Origin: Pectobacterium araliae
GTDB lineage: Bacteria; Pseudomonadota; Gammaproteobacteria; Enterobacterales; Enterobacteriaceae
Length of the DNA: 64,000 nucleotides
Direction of reading: 5' to 3'
Assembly: GCF_037076465.1 (NCBI RefSeq)
Contig: NZ_AP028908.1
Span: 1,054,001 to 1,118,000 of the forward strand
Both the position numbers and the translations under genes were made by a program. Under the pieces are notes generated by a model. It saw only the letters and a list, made by a program, of their open reading frames with translations. It was not told the origin of the DNA and did not search any database. Shown piece after piece: positions 27,212 to 36,894 of the stretch. The number at the start of each line of letters is the position of its first letter. The first letter of the stretch is position 1.

Positions 27212-27349
27212 TCCTGACGTGATGACGCGCGCGGCAGTCTCTTCTCTGGCTGGCGCGCCGCACTTTTTCACCTCCGGCTGGTTTTTTCACATCAGACAAT
27301 CCTTTACCATAGCTGATATTGATTTCTTACCTGGCTATACGGATATCTG

Positions 27350-28435
27350 ATGCGTCATCTGGCTCGTTTTCTCCCTCTGCTCGTTTTGCTCTCGGCCTGT
27401 AGCAGTCAGCCGGCTCCCCCTCCGACAGAAGCGCCTTCGGGTAATCCTTTTAAAGGCGGCTTCCTGCTTGAACCTACGCACAATGTGCATCCGCTCGGTG
27501 GCGATTTTGCGACCAATCCGGCTACTGCGCGGTTTGTTGATAAAATGGTGCTGGAGCACGGTTTTAATCGCCAGCAATTGCATGATGTGCTGGTTCAGGC
27601 GAAAAGTCTGGATTGGGTAATCCGTCTGATGGATAAGCAAGCGCCGACATCGCGTCCCCCTTCAGGGCCGAACGGTGCCTGGAACCGTTACCGTAATCAG
27701 TTTATTACGCCAGACAACGTGCAGAACGGTGTTGCGTTCTGGAATCAATATCAGGATGCACTACAGCGCGCCCAGAATATTTACGGCGTTCCGCCTGAGA
27801 TCATCGTCGGCATTATTGGCGTTGAAACTCGCTGGGGCCGGGTAATGGGCAAAACGCGCATCATTGATGCCTTGGCGACGTTGGCGTTTGATTACCCGCG
27901 ACGTGCCGATTACTTTGCGGGCGAACTGGAAACCTTCCTGCTGATGGCGCGTAAAGAAGGCAACGATCCACTCAGCCTGCGCGGTTCTTATGCTGGCGCA
28001 ATGGGCTACGGGCAGTTTATGCCTTCATCCTTCAAGAATTATGCCGTGGATTTTGATGGCAATGGACATACCAATTTGTGGGACCCGGTGGACGCAATTG
28101 GCAGCGTAGCCAATTACTTCAAAGCACACGGTTGGGTGAAAGGCGCACCTGTCGCGGTGCAGGCAAATGGTCAGGCACCGCTGCTTACGAACGGCTTTAA
28201 TACCCGCTACTCGCTCACGGAACTTCAGGCTGCGGGGTTAACGCCACAACATTCGCTGGCGGGATACAGTGAAGCCAGCCTGCTGCGGCTGGATATCGGG
28301 ACGGGTTATCAATACTGGTACGGATTACCAAACTTCTACGCCATCACGCGCTACAACCACAGCACGCACTACGCGATGGCTGTATGGCAGCTAGGCGAAG
28401 CTGTAGGTCGCGCACGGCAGAACCAGAATTACTAA
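27350..28435 (+). CDS. mltB: Membrane-bound lytic murein transglycosylase B
   Basis: Lipoprotein that cleaves the glycan strands of peptidoglycan with formation of 1,6-anhydromuramic ends. The 361 residues start with a lipoprotein signal whose lipobox is LSAC, with Cys17 lipidated. The catalytic Glu159 is in VGIIGVETRWGRVMG, and the GAMGYGQFMPSSFKNYAVDF and DFDGNGHTNLWDPVDAIGSV segments complete the lysozyme-like core and an EF-hand-type calcium loop known in the family. The gene is solitary, in an unremarkable setting, followed by a MITE-like repeat. Confidence 0.95.
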   Translation: MRHLARFLPLLVLLSACSSQPAPPPTEAPSGNPFKGGFLLEPTHNVHPLGGDFATNPATARFVDKMVLEHGFNRQQLHDVLVQAKSLDWVIRLMDKQAPTSRPPSGPNGAWNRYRNQFITPDNVQNGVAFWNQYQDALQRAQNIYGVPPEIIVGIIGVETRWGRVMGKTRIIDALATLAFDYPRRADYFAGELETFLLMARKEGNDPLSLRGSYAGAMGYGQFMPSSFKNYAVDFDGNGHTNLWDPVDAIGSVANYFKAHGWVKGAPVAVQANGQAPLLTNGFNTRYSLTELQAAGLTPQHSLAGYSEASLLRLDIGTGYQYWYGLPNFYAITRYNHSTHYAMAVWQLGEAVGRARQNQNY

Positions 28436-28480
28436 GATATCTGCTGCTTGGTGTTGGCAGCCCTATTCACAAAATGCGAA

Positions 28481-28585
28481 CGGTGATAGTGGGATAGAAG
28501 AGTAAAGCGTTTGCGCCATGGATGGCGCAACTCGAGCGTACAGGGACGTATTCACAGCGTCTTTACGATCTACCCACTATCACCG
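28481..28585. mobile_element. MITE-like palindromic element
   Basis: A 105-bp element has 13-bp perfect terminal inverted repeats, CGGTGATAGTGGG (28481-28493) and CCCACTATCACCG (28573-28585). Its inside holds a perfect palindrome, TTGCGCCAT-GG-ATGGCGCAA (28511-28530). It has no coding capacity, and the 79-codon frame running across it is not a gene. No target duplication could be defined with confidence. Confidence 0.7.
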
Positions 28586-28784
28586 CTCTGTAGGCCTCAC
28601 TGTTATGTGAGGGTATATTTTCCCACACTATCTCTCCTGGCGATCTTCCACCCATCGCATCATTTTCCCTACTTCCAATTTTCCTTGAATCACCCTCAAT
28701 ACAATCCGCATCGACACAAACAGCCACCTCATTGGAATATTCCTGCATAGGGTTCTTCCTATGTGCAGCAAACCGAGGCGATGA
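28586..28784. other. Non-coding remainder between mltB and the TauE/SafE gene
   Basis: Within the 349-bp mltB-to-permease gap, the part after the MITE-like element shows no supported gene; it should contain the promoter of the permease gene. Confidence 0.45.
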
Positions 28785-29510
28785 ATGACGACGATGATAG
28801 TGGTGTTCCTGCTGGCTGGTGTGGTGAAAGGTGTGATTGGTCTGGGATTGCCGACAATCGCCATGGGCTTGTTAACGCTGGTGATGCCAGCAGCCAGCGC
28901 GGCGGGGCTATTGATTGTTCCGTCGCTGGTGACCAACGTCTGGCAACTCGCCTGTGGCCCCGCCTTTCTTAGCTTGATTAGGCGGTTTTGGACGCTATTT
29001 GTCGGCATTATTATTGGTACGTTATGGAACGGGCTACCTGCACTGACGTCATCATCGTCATGGACGAACGCGGCGCTCGGCGGCATTTTGGTGGTTTACG
29101 GCCTATGGGGAATGGGGGCGACGACCTTACCGCAGCCCGGTCGCCATGAAATCTGGCTATCGCCGCTGGTGGGCTACATCACCGGGGCTATCACGGCGGC
29201 AACAGGCGTCTTTGTGATTCCCGCCGTGCCTTACCTGCAATGCCTACGGCTCAATAAAAACGATTTGGTCCAGGCGTTGGGACTGGCGTTTACCGTCTCG
29301 ACGCTGGGGCTGGCGCTACAACTTATGCAGGGGAGCGGGCTACAGGGCATTAATCTCTGGCAGTCGGTGCTGGCATTGATTCCCGCACTGCTGGGCATGA
29401 TGATTGGGCAACGCCTGCGCCACGCGATTAGCGAATCGGTTTTCCGACGCTGCTTCTTTATCGGGCTGATTGCGCTGGGTGGATACATGGCGGCGCGTGG
29501 GCTGCTCTAA
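28785..29510 (+). CDS. TauE/SafE (DUF81) family permease
   Basis: Inner-membrane protein of 241 residues with about seven to eight hydrophobic segments. The N-terminal FLLAGVVKGVIGLGLPTIAM and the second-half VGYITGAITAATGVFVIPAV are the paired repeats of the TauE/SafE family, whose members move sulfite, sulfonates or organic acids. The substrate cannot be read from sequence. The gene overlaps the end of a convergent LysR gene by four bases, which often means that the regulator controls the transporter. An upstream frame at 28763 in another phase was rejected. Confidence 0.85.
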   Translation: MTTMIVVFLLAGVVKGVIGLGLPTIAMGLLTLVMPAASAAGLLIVPSLVTNVWQLACGPAFLSLIRRFWTLFVGIIIGTLWNGLPALTSSSSWTNAALGGILVVYGLWGMGATTLPQPGRHEIWLSPLVGYITGAITAATGVFVIPAVPYLQCLRLNKNDLVQALGLAFTVSTLGLALQLMQGSGLQGINLWQSVLALIPALLGMMIGQRLRHAISESVFRRCFFIGLIALGGYMAARGLL

Positions 29511-30400
29511 TCCGCAGGTGCTTCGGTAATGAACGCCACAAAATCCTGAACATAGCCGGGCAGCGCAGAAAACTGGCGAGCGCAGATGACCAGATTGCGC
29601 GTCGTCCAGTCGTCTGCGAGCGGAATGGTATGAATCGCCAGCCGCACCTGCATGCGCTGTGCGGCATGTCGCGGAACAATACCAATGCCAATCCCGCTGT
29701 GAATGACCTGCGTGACGGCATCGAAACTGGCAAGACGCACGCGATAATTCAGGCGTTTCCCTAGTTTTCTGGCATGTTCATCAATGTGTTCCTGCAACGC
29801 TGCACCTTCGCTAAGTCCGATAAATTCGGCGTCAGCGATGTCAGAAAGGCTTAGCGGTTTCTCCCCAACCCAGTCGCTATTTTTCGGAACGACCACCACC
29901 AGTTCATCTCTGCGGAACGCTCGGGTTTCTAGCCCGTCGAGTACAACGGAATCGGCGACAATGCCGAGGTCGGCGGTGTGGTTGCGGATGGCATCGACGA
30001 TATCACGGCTGAGTTTTTCATTCACCGCGACGGATATGTGCGGGCAGGCCACCAGATATTGCCCCAGCAAAGCTGGCAAGTACTCGTTCAGTGCCGCAGA
30101 GTTGCACAACAAGGGGATATGACCGCGTAGCCCTTTGCCGTATTGATGTAACTCGCTGCGCATATGTTCGACCTGATGCAGGATGATGTGGGCATGGTGC
30201 GCCAACGAAAATCCCGCGTCGGTGAGCGAAACGCCAGCCTTTGAACGCAGCAATAGCGGTACGCCAAGTTCCTCTTCCATCCCCCGGATTCGCTCGCTGG
30301 CGGCTTGCACAGTCAGGTTGGACGCCGCAGCGCCACCGGTAATGCTGCCTGCTTTCTGAATATTGAGAAACAGTCGGAGATCGGTTAAGTCGAATCGCAT
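29507..30400 (-). CDS. LysR-family transcriptional regulator
   Basis: A 297-residue LysR-type regulator. The N-terminal winged helix reads FDLTDLRLFLNIQKAGSITG, with the recognition part AAASNLTVQAASERIRGMEE, and the C-terminal two-lobed effector domain includes NSAALNEYLPALLGQYLVAC and ASFDAVTQVIHSGIGIGIVP. It is tail-to-tail with the TauE/SafE permease, overlapping by four bases. It may control that permease, although LysR targets are more often divergent; the effector is unknown. Confidence 0.88.
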   Translation of the reverse strand: MRFDLTDLRLFLNIQKAGSITGGAAASNLTVQAASERIRGMEEELGVPLLLRSKAGVSLTDAGFSLAHHAHIILHQVEHMRSELHQYGKGLRGHIPLLCNSAALNEYLPALLGQYLVACPHISVAVNEKLSRDIVDAIRNHTADLGIVADSVVLDGLETRAFRRDELVVVVPKNSDWVGEKPLSLSDIADAEFIGLSEGAALQEHIDEHARKLGKRLNYRVRLASFDAVTQVIHSGIGIGIVPRHAAQRMQVRLAIHTIPLADDWTTRNLVICARQFSALPGYVQDFVAFITEAPAD

Positions 30401-30522
30401 AGGGAACCTGTCTCGGGTGAGCTGATACCCACTATTATGATCGTGAGCCAGAGCGACGGCAATCGCTCAGCCTGCGACTTACTGAGATTCCACTCTGTTT
30501 CTTCCTTCTGTTCTCGGCAAGG

Positions 30523-31716
30523 TTATTGCGTGTGCAGGACGTTGGCCATGATCTGATTTTGCCAGTCGAAATACGGGTTAAAGGTCAGGCGTACATGGGT
30601 TTTGCCGTTTTCCACGTATCCCCAGTCGGAATACCACAGCGTACTGCGATCCGCGCAGGCTGTCAGGTCGTTATTGGTTTGTCCGTTGGCGCAAATAATG
30701 ATTGAGCCTGTTTTGCCGTATTCCGTATTTTCTGGTGAAAAGAGGAGCGACATATGTGAGAGTTGGCTGATACGCCATTCGGGCAGTGAGCCAGTACGCA
30801 CTAACACGCGTGAGGAATGGATACCCGCAGGGCGATCGCCATACCAGATGAGACGACTGCGCGGGTTGGTAAACTGGGTATCGAACAGGTTGGCAATATA
30901 AGTCGTATCGACGACGGAATCATGCTCCGCCAGCACGATTAACACTGGCTTGTCATACGGTTTTTTGGCGAGCTGTGAACGAACACCGCGGCTGGAATAG
31001 TAATATTGGGCGAGTCCGTTAGTCGGCACGCGCATATAGCGAGTTGCCAACTGCTGTGGGTAACCAGGACGCGGTGGCATCAGCCAGTCGGTAAACACGG
31101 ACAGCAGCGGCGTCATGAAATCGTATTTTTCGTTGGATTTAATCGCGGGTGAAAACAGCACCAGCCCTTTGATTTCAGGGTGTTGTGACGCGTATTCCAG
31201 CACCAAATTGCCGCCAGTGGAAAAACCACCCAGATAGACTTCATCGACCTCTTTACTGAGAATAGCCGCTTGCTCGGCAACGACGTTGCGCCAGTCATCA
31301 ACGGTGACGTGCAGTAGATCGGAGGGGCGGGTGCCGTGTCCCGGCAGCAAAACGGTTCTGACCAGAAATCCCAATTCGACCAATTTCGGCGTGATGTCAA
31401 TGAACGAACCGGGAGAGTCCCCCAGCCCGTGTACCAGTAAAATCGCTTTATGCGGTTGACCCGTAGGGCGCACTTCACTCGGCGTGTTCCAGCGTAATTC
31501 CCGTTTTTTATCTGTGGTTTGGAAGGCGCGATGTTGCTCTACCCAGCGCGTGGTGTCTTGCTGATAGCGCTCGAATGACGGTTGTCCTAATGGTGTAATC
31601 TCACGTGGATTGCTGTTGCATCCCACCATGAAAAGCACGCCCGTGAGAGCGAATAAGCTGACCATTACCCGTTTCCAGATTGGCCACGAAACGAACCGGA
31701 ATGCGTTTATTGTCAT
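30523..31716 (-). CDS. Putative alpha/beta-hydrolase lipoprotein
   Basis: A 397-residue alpha/beta-hydrolase with an N-terminal hydrophobic segment ending FMVGC, a plausible lipobox with Cys33, so it is probably anchored in the envelope. The fold begins KAILLVHGLGDSPGSFIDIT (oxyanion HG), the nucleophile elbow is GGFSTGGN (Ser166), and the acid is likely in IVLAEHDSVVD. Homologues are annotated as lipase, esterase or Serine aminopeptidase S33-like; the substrate is unknown. The gene is monocistronic, separated from the pectate lyase gene by the latter's terminator. A role in cell-wall or lipid ester breakdown is only inferred from neighbourhood. Confidence 0.8.
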   Translation of the reverse strand: MTINAFRFVSWPIWKRVMVSLFALTGVLFMVGCNSNPREITPLGQPSFERYQQDTTRWVEQHRAFQTTDKKRELRWNTPSEVRPTGQPHKAILLVHGLGDSPGSFIDITPKLVELGFLVRTVLLPGHGTRPSDLLHVTVDDWRNVVAEQAAILSKEVDEVYLGGFSTGGNLVLEYASQHPEIKGLVLFSPAIKSNEKYDFMTPLLSVFTDWLMPPRPGYPQQLATRYMRVPTNGLAQYYYSSRGVRSQLAKKPYDKPVLIVLAEHDSVVDTTYIANLFDTQFTNPRSRLIWYGDRPAGIHSSRVLVRTGSLPEWRISQLSHMSLLFSPENTEYGKTGSIIICANGQTNNDLTACADRSTLWYSDWGYVENGKTHVRLTFNPYFDWQNQIMANVLHTQ

Positions 31717-31860
31717 TTATGCTCCTTGCTTACTGGCAACATCAACCCGATCGTTAACGGGATATGGCGATTCGGCAACACTATATCTGAAATTATTTGG
31801 CAACCATGGCGCTCAACGTGCGGCGCTGTTTACCGAATTACAGCAAGGCTGATACAATGA

Positions 31861-31889
31861 AACAGACCGTGCATCGAGCACGGTCTGTT
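31861..31889 (-). terminator. Terminator after the pectate lyase gene
   Basis: A 12-bp perfect stem AACAGACCGTGC / GCACGGTCTGTT with a five-base loop, 64 bp after the stop codon in transcription order, followed on the minus strand by TTTCATTGT, a weak T tract. Confidence 0.7.
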
Positions 31890-31952
31890 GAAGAGAGATG
31901 CGTCAGAACCCCAGAGGGAATATTACGTTAGGTGTGAATTCTGCTGGCAGAA

Positions 31953-32996
31953 TTATAGGGCTTTAACGTTTGAACGGCTGACTTTGCAGTTCTTGGTATC
32001 CCATTGTTCACCGTGTTTAGGGGATTCACCCTGACCTTTTTGTACGCCAGTAAACTCTTCGCAAATCGAGGGTTTACCCGCTTTGTAACCTTTAATACGC
32101 AGATCGCGAATTTCAGCGACATCGCCAAAGTTACGGTTTACACCCGCGATGCTGTCGATGGTGCCGTTAACGGTAGCGCTGATGATGGTGAGGTTACGCG
32201 GGCCGCCATTGTTGGTGCAGTTCCCACATGAACGCCACAGTTTGCCGTGTTGCCCCGTCAGGGTGAAGTTGCCCTGTACGATAGTGTGGCTGTTTTTGGA
32301 ATTCTGTTGCAGTACTTTGTCCGGCTTGCCGCCAGGGCCATTGGTGGTGTTATGTGCCACACCGCCGACGATGGTCATGGTTTTGCCGTTGTTGGTCGCT
32401 GCATCTTCACAGATGTCTTCCCAGATCACGTTTTCAATACGGCAGTCTCCGCTGGCACAGTGAATGCCGTCAGAACCGCCTTTTGCTGAGATGCGCAGGT
32501 TCTTAACGGTGGCATTTTCCAGTGTGATAACGGGAGGTTGCTTATCACTGTCGCCGCTACAGCTCAGACCCAAAGTGATACCGCCGCAGTCGACGGATTT
32601 ATTTTTGATCACCGCCCCTGCTTTACATTCTGAACTGGCTGCCTTTAGCGGAGCAGCGCGCAGTGGTGCAGGAGCTGTCTGTGCTGCGTTAGATTTCAGG
32701 ACGCTATTATTGCCACTCACGGTATCCACCCAATACCAATAATCTGACGTCGGATTAGCCGTTAAGTCGGTAAAGGTTCTGTCGGTGGAATTGAGTTCTG
32801 CGATTTTTTCGCTGCCAGCCTGATTATTATTGGTGCTGCGATACACATCCTGGCGAACAACATTGCCTGCATCGGTAGACCAGCTTAAATAGGTGGCATT
32901 GTCTTTTTTCAGCAGCATCAACATGGTGTCATTCGCCTGAGCCTGAAAAGAAAAAGCAGCCGTACATAAAAATATCGGTGTTAAATACTTAAACAT
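31953..32996 (-). CDS. pelI: Pectate lyase family 3 (PelI type) with fibronectin III module
   Basis: Secreted pectate lyase of 347 residues that cleaves polygalacturonate by beta-elimination with calcium. A Sec signal ends near QAQA (residue 21). Residues about 22-112 form a fibronectin type III module (SWSTDAGNVVRQDVYRSTNN, DYWYWVDTVSG). The polysaccharide lyase family 3 domain follows, with CKAGAVIKNKSVDCGGI, GSDGIHCASGDCRIENVIWE, DICEDAATNNGKTMTI and GKLWRSCGNC, a cysteine-rich parallel beta-helix. This two-module layout is that of PelI of Pectobacterium, reported to be processed and to elicit plant defences. Export across the outer membrane is expected by the type II Out system, which is not in this window. 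Regulation by KdgR is known for the family, but no convincing box was seen. Confidence 0.92.
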   Translation of the reverse strand: MFKYLTPIFLCTAAFSFQAQANDTMLMLLKKDNATYLSWSTDAGNVVRQDVYRSTNNNQAGSEKIAELNSTDRTFTDLTANPTSDYWYWVDTVSGNNSVLKSNAAQTAPAPLRAAPLKAASSECKAGAVIKNKSVDCGGITLGLSCSGDSDKQPPVITLENATVKNLRISAKGGSDGIHCASGDCRIENVIWEDICEDAATNNGKTMTIVGGVAHNTTNGPGGKPDKVLQQNSKNSHTIVQGNFTLTGQHGKLWRSCGNCTNNGGPRNLTIISATVNGTIDSIAGVNRNFGDVAEIRDLRIKGYKAGKPSICEEFTGVQKGQGESPKHGEQWDTKNCKVSRSNVKAL

Positions 32997-33535
32997 GTGT
33001 TTTTCCTTGTAAATTAAACGGATATTTTTTCCCTTTATTTGTTCTAAATAAAGAGGGAGTCCTAGCGCATCGAGGGGATTATATAGCAGAGAATATGAAA
33101 TGAATAATAATTCGTAGAAATTGTTTGGATTAATTAGATTGTTTAATTTGTTTTGTTATTATTTTGTATTTAATTATTTATTTTGTATTTAATAAATACT
33201 CGGAGGGTTCTATTTGGCAATAAGGAAACGGAATGTTGTGAAGCGATGGAAACCTTACCACCCGTCTACTACTGTGCGTGACGGGATTCGATTTTTTTCC
33301 ACGTTTCGTTGATACGCTATTTACGTTTCTGGTGATAATTTAATCGTTAGTAGAATCGAATGCTTTGATTAATAAGCATTGAAGATTTCTTATGTAAATG
33401 AAATTTTATTAATCTACATATTCATGTGCGACAATTTTTAGTTTCTATAAAGGTGTTTTATTTTTCTTATTAATAAAAAAGAAAATGAAATTCTTTGTTA
33501 TTTATTAAATGACAGCGTGCATTGAGTGTGCTGGC
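32997..33535. other. AT-rich promoter region between pelI and the adhesin export genes
   Basis: About 540 bp, very AT-rich, with no gene. The left part should hold the pelI promoter (minus strand). TGAAA-containing segments at 33097, 33396 and 33486 resemble half-sites of the pectinolysis repressor KdgR, but none is a good full match. Confidence 0.5.
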
Positions 33536-34705
33536 TTAGCGTTCACGTAGTGCTTCATTGACCTTGTTCAGCGGTTTAATCAGATAATCCAGCACGCTTT
33601 TCTGACCCGTTCTTATCTCCACGCTGGCGACCATACCGGGCACGATAGGGAATTTTTCCCCGGTTTTGTTGGTCAACTCCGCCTGCGTGGTACGCACATA
33701 GACCCGATAATAAAACTGGTCGCGCCTGACTTCGTCCTGAAGGGTATCCGGCGATACGCTTTCGACTTCTCCCGTTAAGTTGCCGTAGATGGACGAATCA
33801 TAGGCGGTAATTTTTACCGTGGCGGGTAAACCCGGCCGGATATAGGCGATATCGCGCGGGTTGATGCGTGTTTCGATTAGCAACTGATCTTCCAGCGGTA
33901 CGATCTCCATCAGCTTGCCGCCCGGTTGCAGCACGCCACCAACGGTCGTGACCTGAATGTCTTTCACAATCCCTCGCACCGGTGACGTGATGGTGGCGCG
34001 CTTGAGCTGATCGGCTTTTCCGCTGACCACTTCCGTCTGCGCTTCCAGATCGGCGTTGTTTTTGACTTGTTCTTCCCGCGCCCGCACCGCGTATTGGTTG
34101 TTGGCTTCGTCGATTTTGCCACGGATCTCGCTAATCTGGCGGCGTAACCGGATCACCTCGACGGCACTGGCGGCACCGCGCTGCACCAGCGGCTCCGTCA
34201 TGCGCAGCTCCTGCTCGACCAGCCGCATAGACTGTCGCAGGTTGGCGATGGTTTCATCACGATTACGCAGACGTGATTCATAGAGCTGACGTTCACGCGC
34301 CGCCAGCGCAGGCTCCTTCATGGTTTCCGCGCTGAACTTGAGCGGTGCGCCGCTCAGCTCGGCGTGCAGACGTTCGGCAGAGGCACGCAGCGTCTGTACG
34401 CGGGAGAAGGCTTCGCCGTAAACGGACTGAAAACGGTTGATATCCAGTTGCGCCAGCACCTGCCCCTTTTCGACAACGTTGCCCTGTTGTACATACAGTT
34501 GACCGATGATCCCGCCATCCAGACTTTCAATCACCTGAGCGCGGGTCGAGGGCGTTACCTTACCGGTCCCGACTGACACTTCATCCAGCACGGCGAAGGT
34601 GGCCCAGACAAAAAAGACGACCAGCCCCAGCAGGCTGAGCCAGATAATGACGGAGACGTGTCGACCCTGGCGTTTCAGGTCATCATGGAGGGTGATGCTG
34701 CTCAT
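33536..34705 (-). CDS. Type I secretion membrane-fusion protein (HlyD/LapC type)
   Basis: Periplasmic adaptor of 389 residues joining the ABC exporter to the outer-membrane channel. A single N-terminal membrane helix (IIWLSLLGLVVFFVWATFAV) is followed by a lipoyl-like half (IGQLYVQQGNVVEKGQVLAQ), a long coiled-coil hairpin (about residues 115-225, rich in Glu, Arg and Gln) and the barrel domain (RATITSPVRGIVKDIQVTTV). It ends the four-gene adhesin operon and starts 11 bp after the exporter gene. Size and order match LapC-type proteins of giant-adhesin systems. Confidence 0.92.
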   Translation of the reverse strand: MSSITLHDDLKRQGRHVSVIIWLSLLGLVVFFVWATFAVLDEVSVGTGKVTPSTRAQVIESLDGGIIGQLYVQQGNVVEKGQVLAQLDINRFQSVYGEAFSRVQTLRASAERLHAELSGAPLKFSAETMKEPALAARERQLYESRLRNRDETIANLRQSMRLVEQELRMTEPLVQRGAASAVEVIRLRRQISEIRGKIDEANNQYAVRAREEQVKNNADLEAQTEVVSGKADQLKRATITSPVRGIVKDIQVTTVGGVLQPGGKLMEIVPLEDQLLIETRINPRDIAYIRPGLPATVKITAYDSSIYGNLTGEVESVSPDTLQDEVRRDQFYYRVYVRTTQAELTNKTGEKFPIVPGMVASVEIRTGQKSVLDYLIKPLNKVNEALRER

Positions 34706-34716
34706 TGTGTTTCTCC

Positions 34717-36855
34717 TTACGCCACGCTTTGTGCGGTTTCTGCCGGTTTACTGATGGCTTTCAAAATCTGGTCACGCGGGCCATCTGCCACGATGCGTCC
34801 GCCATCCATAACGATCACGCGGTCAACCAGCCTGAGCAGCGCTGGGCGGTGCGTCACCAGCACCAGCGTGCGACCCGTCAGCCAACTGCTTAATTGGTGA
34901 ATAACGTGACCTTCCAACTGCTCGTCCATGGATGCGGTAGGTTCATCAAGCAGCACAATCTGAGGATTGCGTAGCAGCATCCGGCTGAGCAGGATCATCT
35001 GTCGTTGACCACCGGATAAACCGCGCCCGCCTTCATGAATGATGCGGTCCAGACTGGCGGCGTCCTGTTGGATCAGGCTGAGCGCGCCGCTAATGCGCAG
35101 CGCCTGCAACAGCTCCTGTTCGGTAGCATGGGGGTTGCCGAGCATCAGGTTTTGCCGCAGGCTGCCGAAGAACAGACGTGAGTCCTGTGACAGAAAACCC
35201 AACTGGCGGCGAACGTCTGCCGGATCGATCTGGCTGATGTCGACGCCATCAATGATGACCTTGCCGCGTGTCGCGGTCGCCTGACTGGCAAGCAGCTTGA
35301 GCAGGGTGGATTTACCCGCACCGACCTTACCCAGCAGCGCCACTTTTTCACCCGGCTTGATCTCCAGCTTCCCGATCTGCAAGGCGGTATCGCCCTGTTC
35401 AGGATCGTAGCTGTACTGCATGTTGTGGAGTTGGAAATGCCCTTGAAGGATTGGGCAGTGCGCCATTTTTCCGTCTTCTGGCCGATCCAACGGTTTTTGC
35501 AGGATGTCATTCAGCCCGGTCATGGCGGTTTTGGCGTGCTGCCAGCGGGAAAAAACCATCGTAAGCTGCATGAGCGGGGCGATGGTACGAGAAGACAGCA
35601 GGCTACAGGCTACCAGCGTACCTGTAGTGATATCGCCTGCCAGCACCAGATAGCTTCCGAATACCAGCATCCCGGCATAGGTTAACTGCTGGACGGTTGA
35701 CGCCCAGCCGCTGAGCCGTGCACCCCAGACGCGTTGCTTCATCCCGATAGCCGCGCTGACGTCGTGTGTCTGCTCCCACTGGCGCTGGAAGTAGGGCTCA
35801 GCCTGTAACGCTTTGATATCCTCAATGCCTTCAATGGACTCGACCAGCACCGCGTTACGCAAGGCGCTTTCGCGCATACCTTCTTTGGCGAGCTTCGCCA
35901 TTGGCCATTGCAACATCAGGCCGGGGATCACGATCAGCGGGATCGCCAGCATGGGAATAAATACCAGCGGGCCGCCGATCATCGCCATGATGCCGAGAAA
36001 CAGAAAGACAAACGGCATGTCGGCGGCAGCCCCGACGGTCGTTGAGGTCAGCAATTCACGCACCTGATCGATTTCCCGCAACTGCGAAATAAATGAGCCA
36101 GTGGATTTCGGTCTGGCCTCATTTTTGATCGCCAGCGCGCGGGCAAACAGCATCCCCGATACGTGCAGATCGATACTCTTGCCCATTAAATCGGAGACGA
36201 CGGTGCGTGACAAACGGATCGCATATTCTAATGCGGCAGCCAGCAACACACCGAAAAACAGCACCCACAGCGTGGGGATCGACTGTGCCGGAATGACGCG
36301 GTCGTACACCTGCATGGAGAACAAAATTCCCGCCAGTGCCAGAACATTACCCACGATAGACGCGAGAGAAATTTCTCCGATCTGTCGTTTTGCGTCACGA
36401 AAATGTTGCCAGAACCAGTGTTTGCGGTATGGTTTGACGAAATCATCAATGCGGGTATCGCGGCCACGCTCGGCGATGCCGACCAGCACGATAATGCCCT
36501 GGCTGTGTTTGATGAGTTCAGCCAGTTCGGCTTCACGCTGAAGGTCACCGGCGTCATTCAGCCAATAGGTCGCGACGCCTTCATCAGTCAATGATTCGAT
36601 GACGATCACGCCGCCATCGTCAGTTTCCGCCAGTACCGGTAATATCTTGTTGCGCCAGCGAATCTTCTCCGTGTGTCTCAGACTGATGCTCAACCCCATC
36701 AGGTGGCTGATTTGTTCTAGCTGGCGCGCGATGGGCTGCTGTTCGTACCAGCCCATTTGCTGGCGTACCGATTGGATATCGACCACCTGTCCATAGTGGG
36801 CGGCGGCGCGTGCCATGGCGGCAATCCAGACTTCAGTTTGGGTAACTTGTGTCAT
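34717..36855 (-). CDS. Type I secretion ABC exporter with C39-like domain (LapB type)
   Basis: Inner-membrane exporter of 712 residues. Residues 1-130 form a C39-peptidase-like domain that lacks the catalytic Cys at its start (AAAHYGQVVDIQSVRQQMGW), as in exporters that only bind, rather than cleave, their substrate. Six membrane helices follow (about 155-430), then an ATPase with Walker A GKVGAGKST, signature GRGLSGGQRQMILLSRM and Walker B IVLLDEPTASMD. It belongs to the RTX/LapB transporter group. The gene is between the TolC-like and HlyD-like genes and should export the giant adhesin encoded upstream. Confidence 0.93.
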   Translation of the reverse strand: MTQVTQTEVWIAAMARAAAHYGQVVDIQSVRQQMGWYEQQPIARQLEQISHLMGLSISLRHTEKIRWRNKILPVLAETDDGGVIVIESLTDEGVATYWLNDAGDLQREAELAELIKHSQGIIVLVGIAERGRDTRIDDFVKPYRKHWFWQHFRDAKRQIGEISLASIVGNVLALAGILFSMQVYDRVIPAQSIPTLWVLFFGVLLAAALEYAIRLSRTVVSDLMGKSIDLHVSGMLFARALAIKNEARPKSTGSFISQLREIDQVRELLTSTTVGAAADMPFVFLFLGIMAMIGGPLVFIPMLAIPLIVIPGLMLQWPMAKLAKEGMRESALRNAVLVESIEGIEDIKALQAEPYFQRQWEQTHDVSAAIGMKQRVWGARLSGWASTVQQLTYAGMLVFGSYLVLAGDITTGTLVACSLLSSRTIAPLMQLTMVFSRWQHAKTAMTGLNDILQKPLDRPEDGKMAHCPILQGHFQLHNMQYSYDPEQGDTALQIGKLEIKPGEKVALLGKVGAGKSTLLKLLASQATATRGKVIIDGVDISQIDPADVRRQLGFLSQDSRLFFGSLRQNLMLGNPHATEQELLQALRISGALSLIQQDAASLDRIIHEGGRGLSGGQRQMILLSRMLLRNPQIVLLDEPTASMDEQLEGHVIHQLSSWLTGRTLVLVTHRPALLRLVDRVIVMDGGRIVADGPRDQILKAISKPAETAQSVA

Positions 36856-36894
36856 TGATATTCCTGCATATTCTTATCCGACAGGCGAACCGGC

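Noticed and set aside
28511..28750. 79-codon frame downstream of mltB
   Set aside because: It begins in the central palindrome of the MITE-like element, has odd His/Pro-rich composition and no ribosome-binding site.
30602..30901. 99-codon plus-strand frame opposite the hydrolase gene
   Set aside because: Shadow of the hydrolase coding sequence with no independent support.
33090..33510. Possible KdgR operator upstream of pelI
   Set aside because: Several TGAAA-containing half-sites exist in this AT-rich DNA, but none has both arms at the right spacing.
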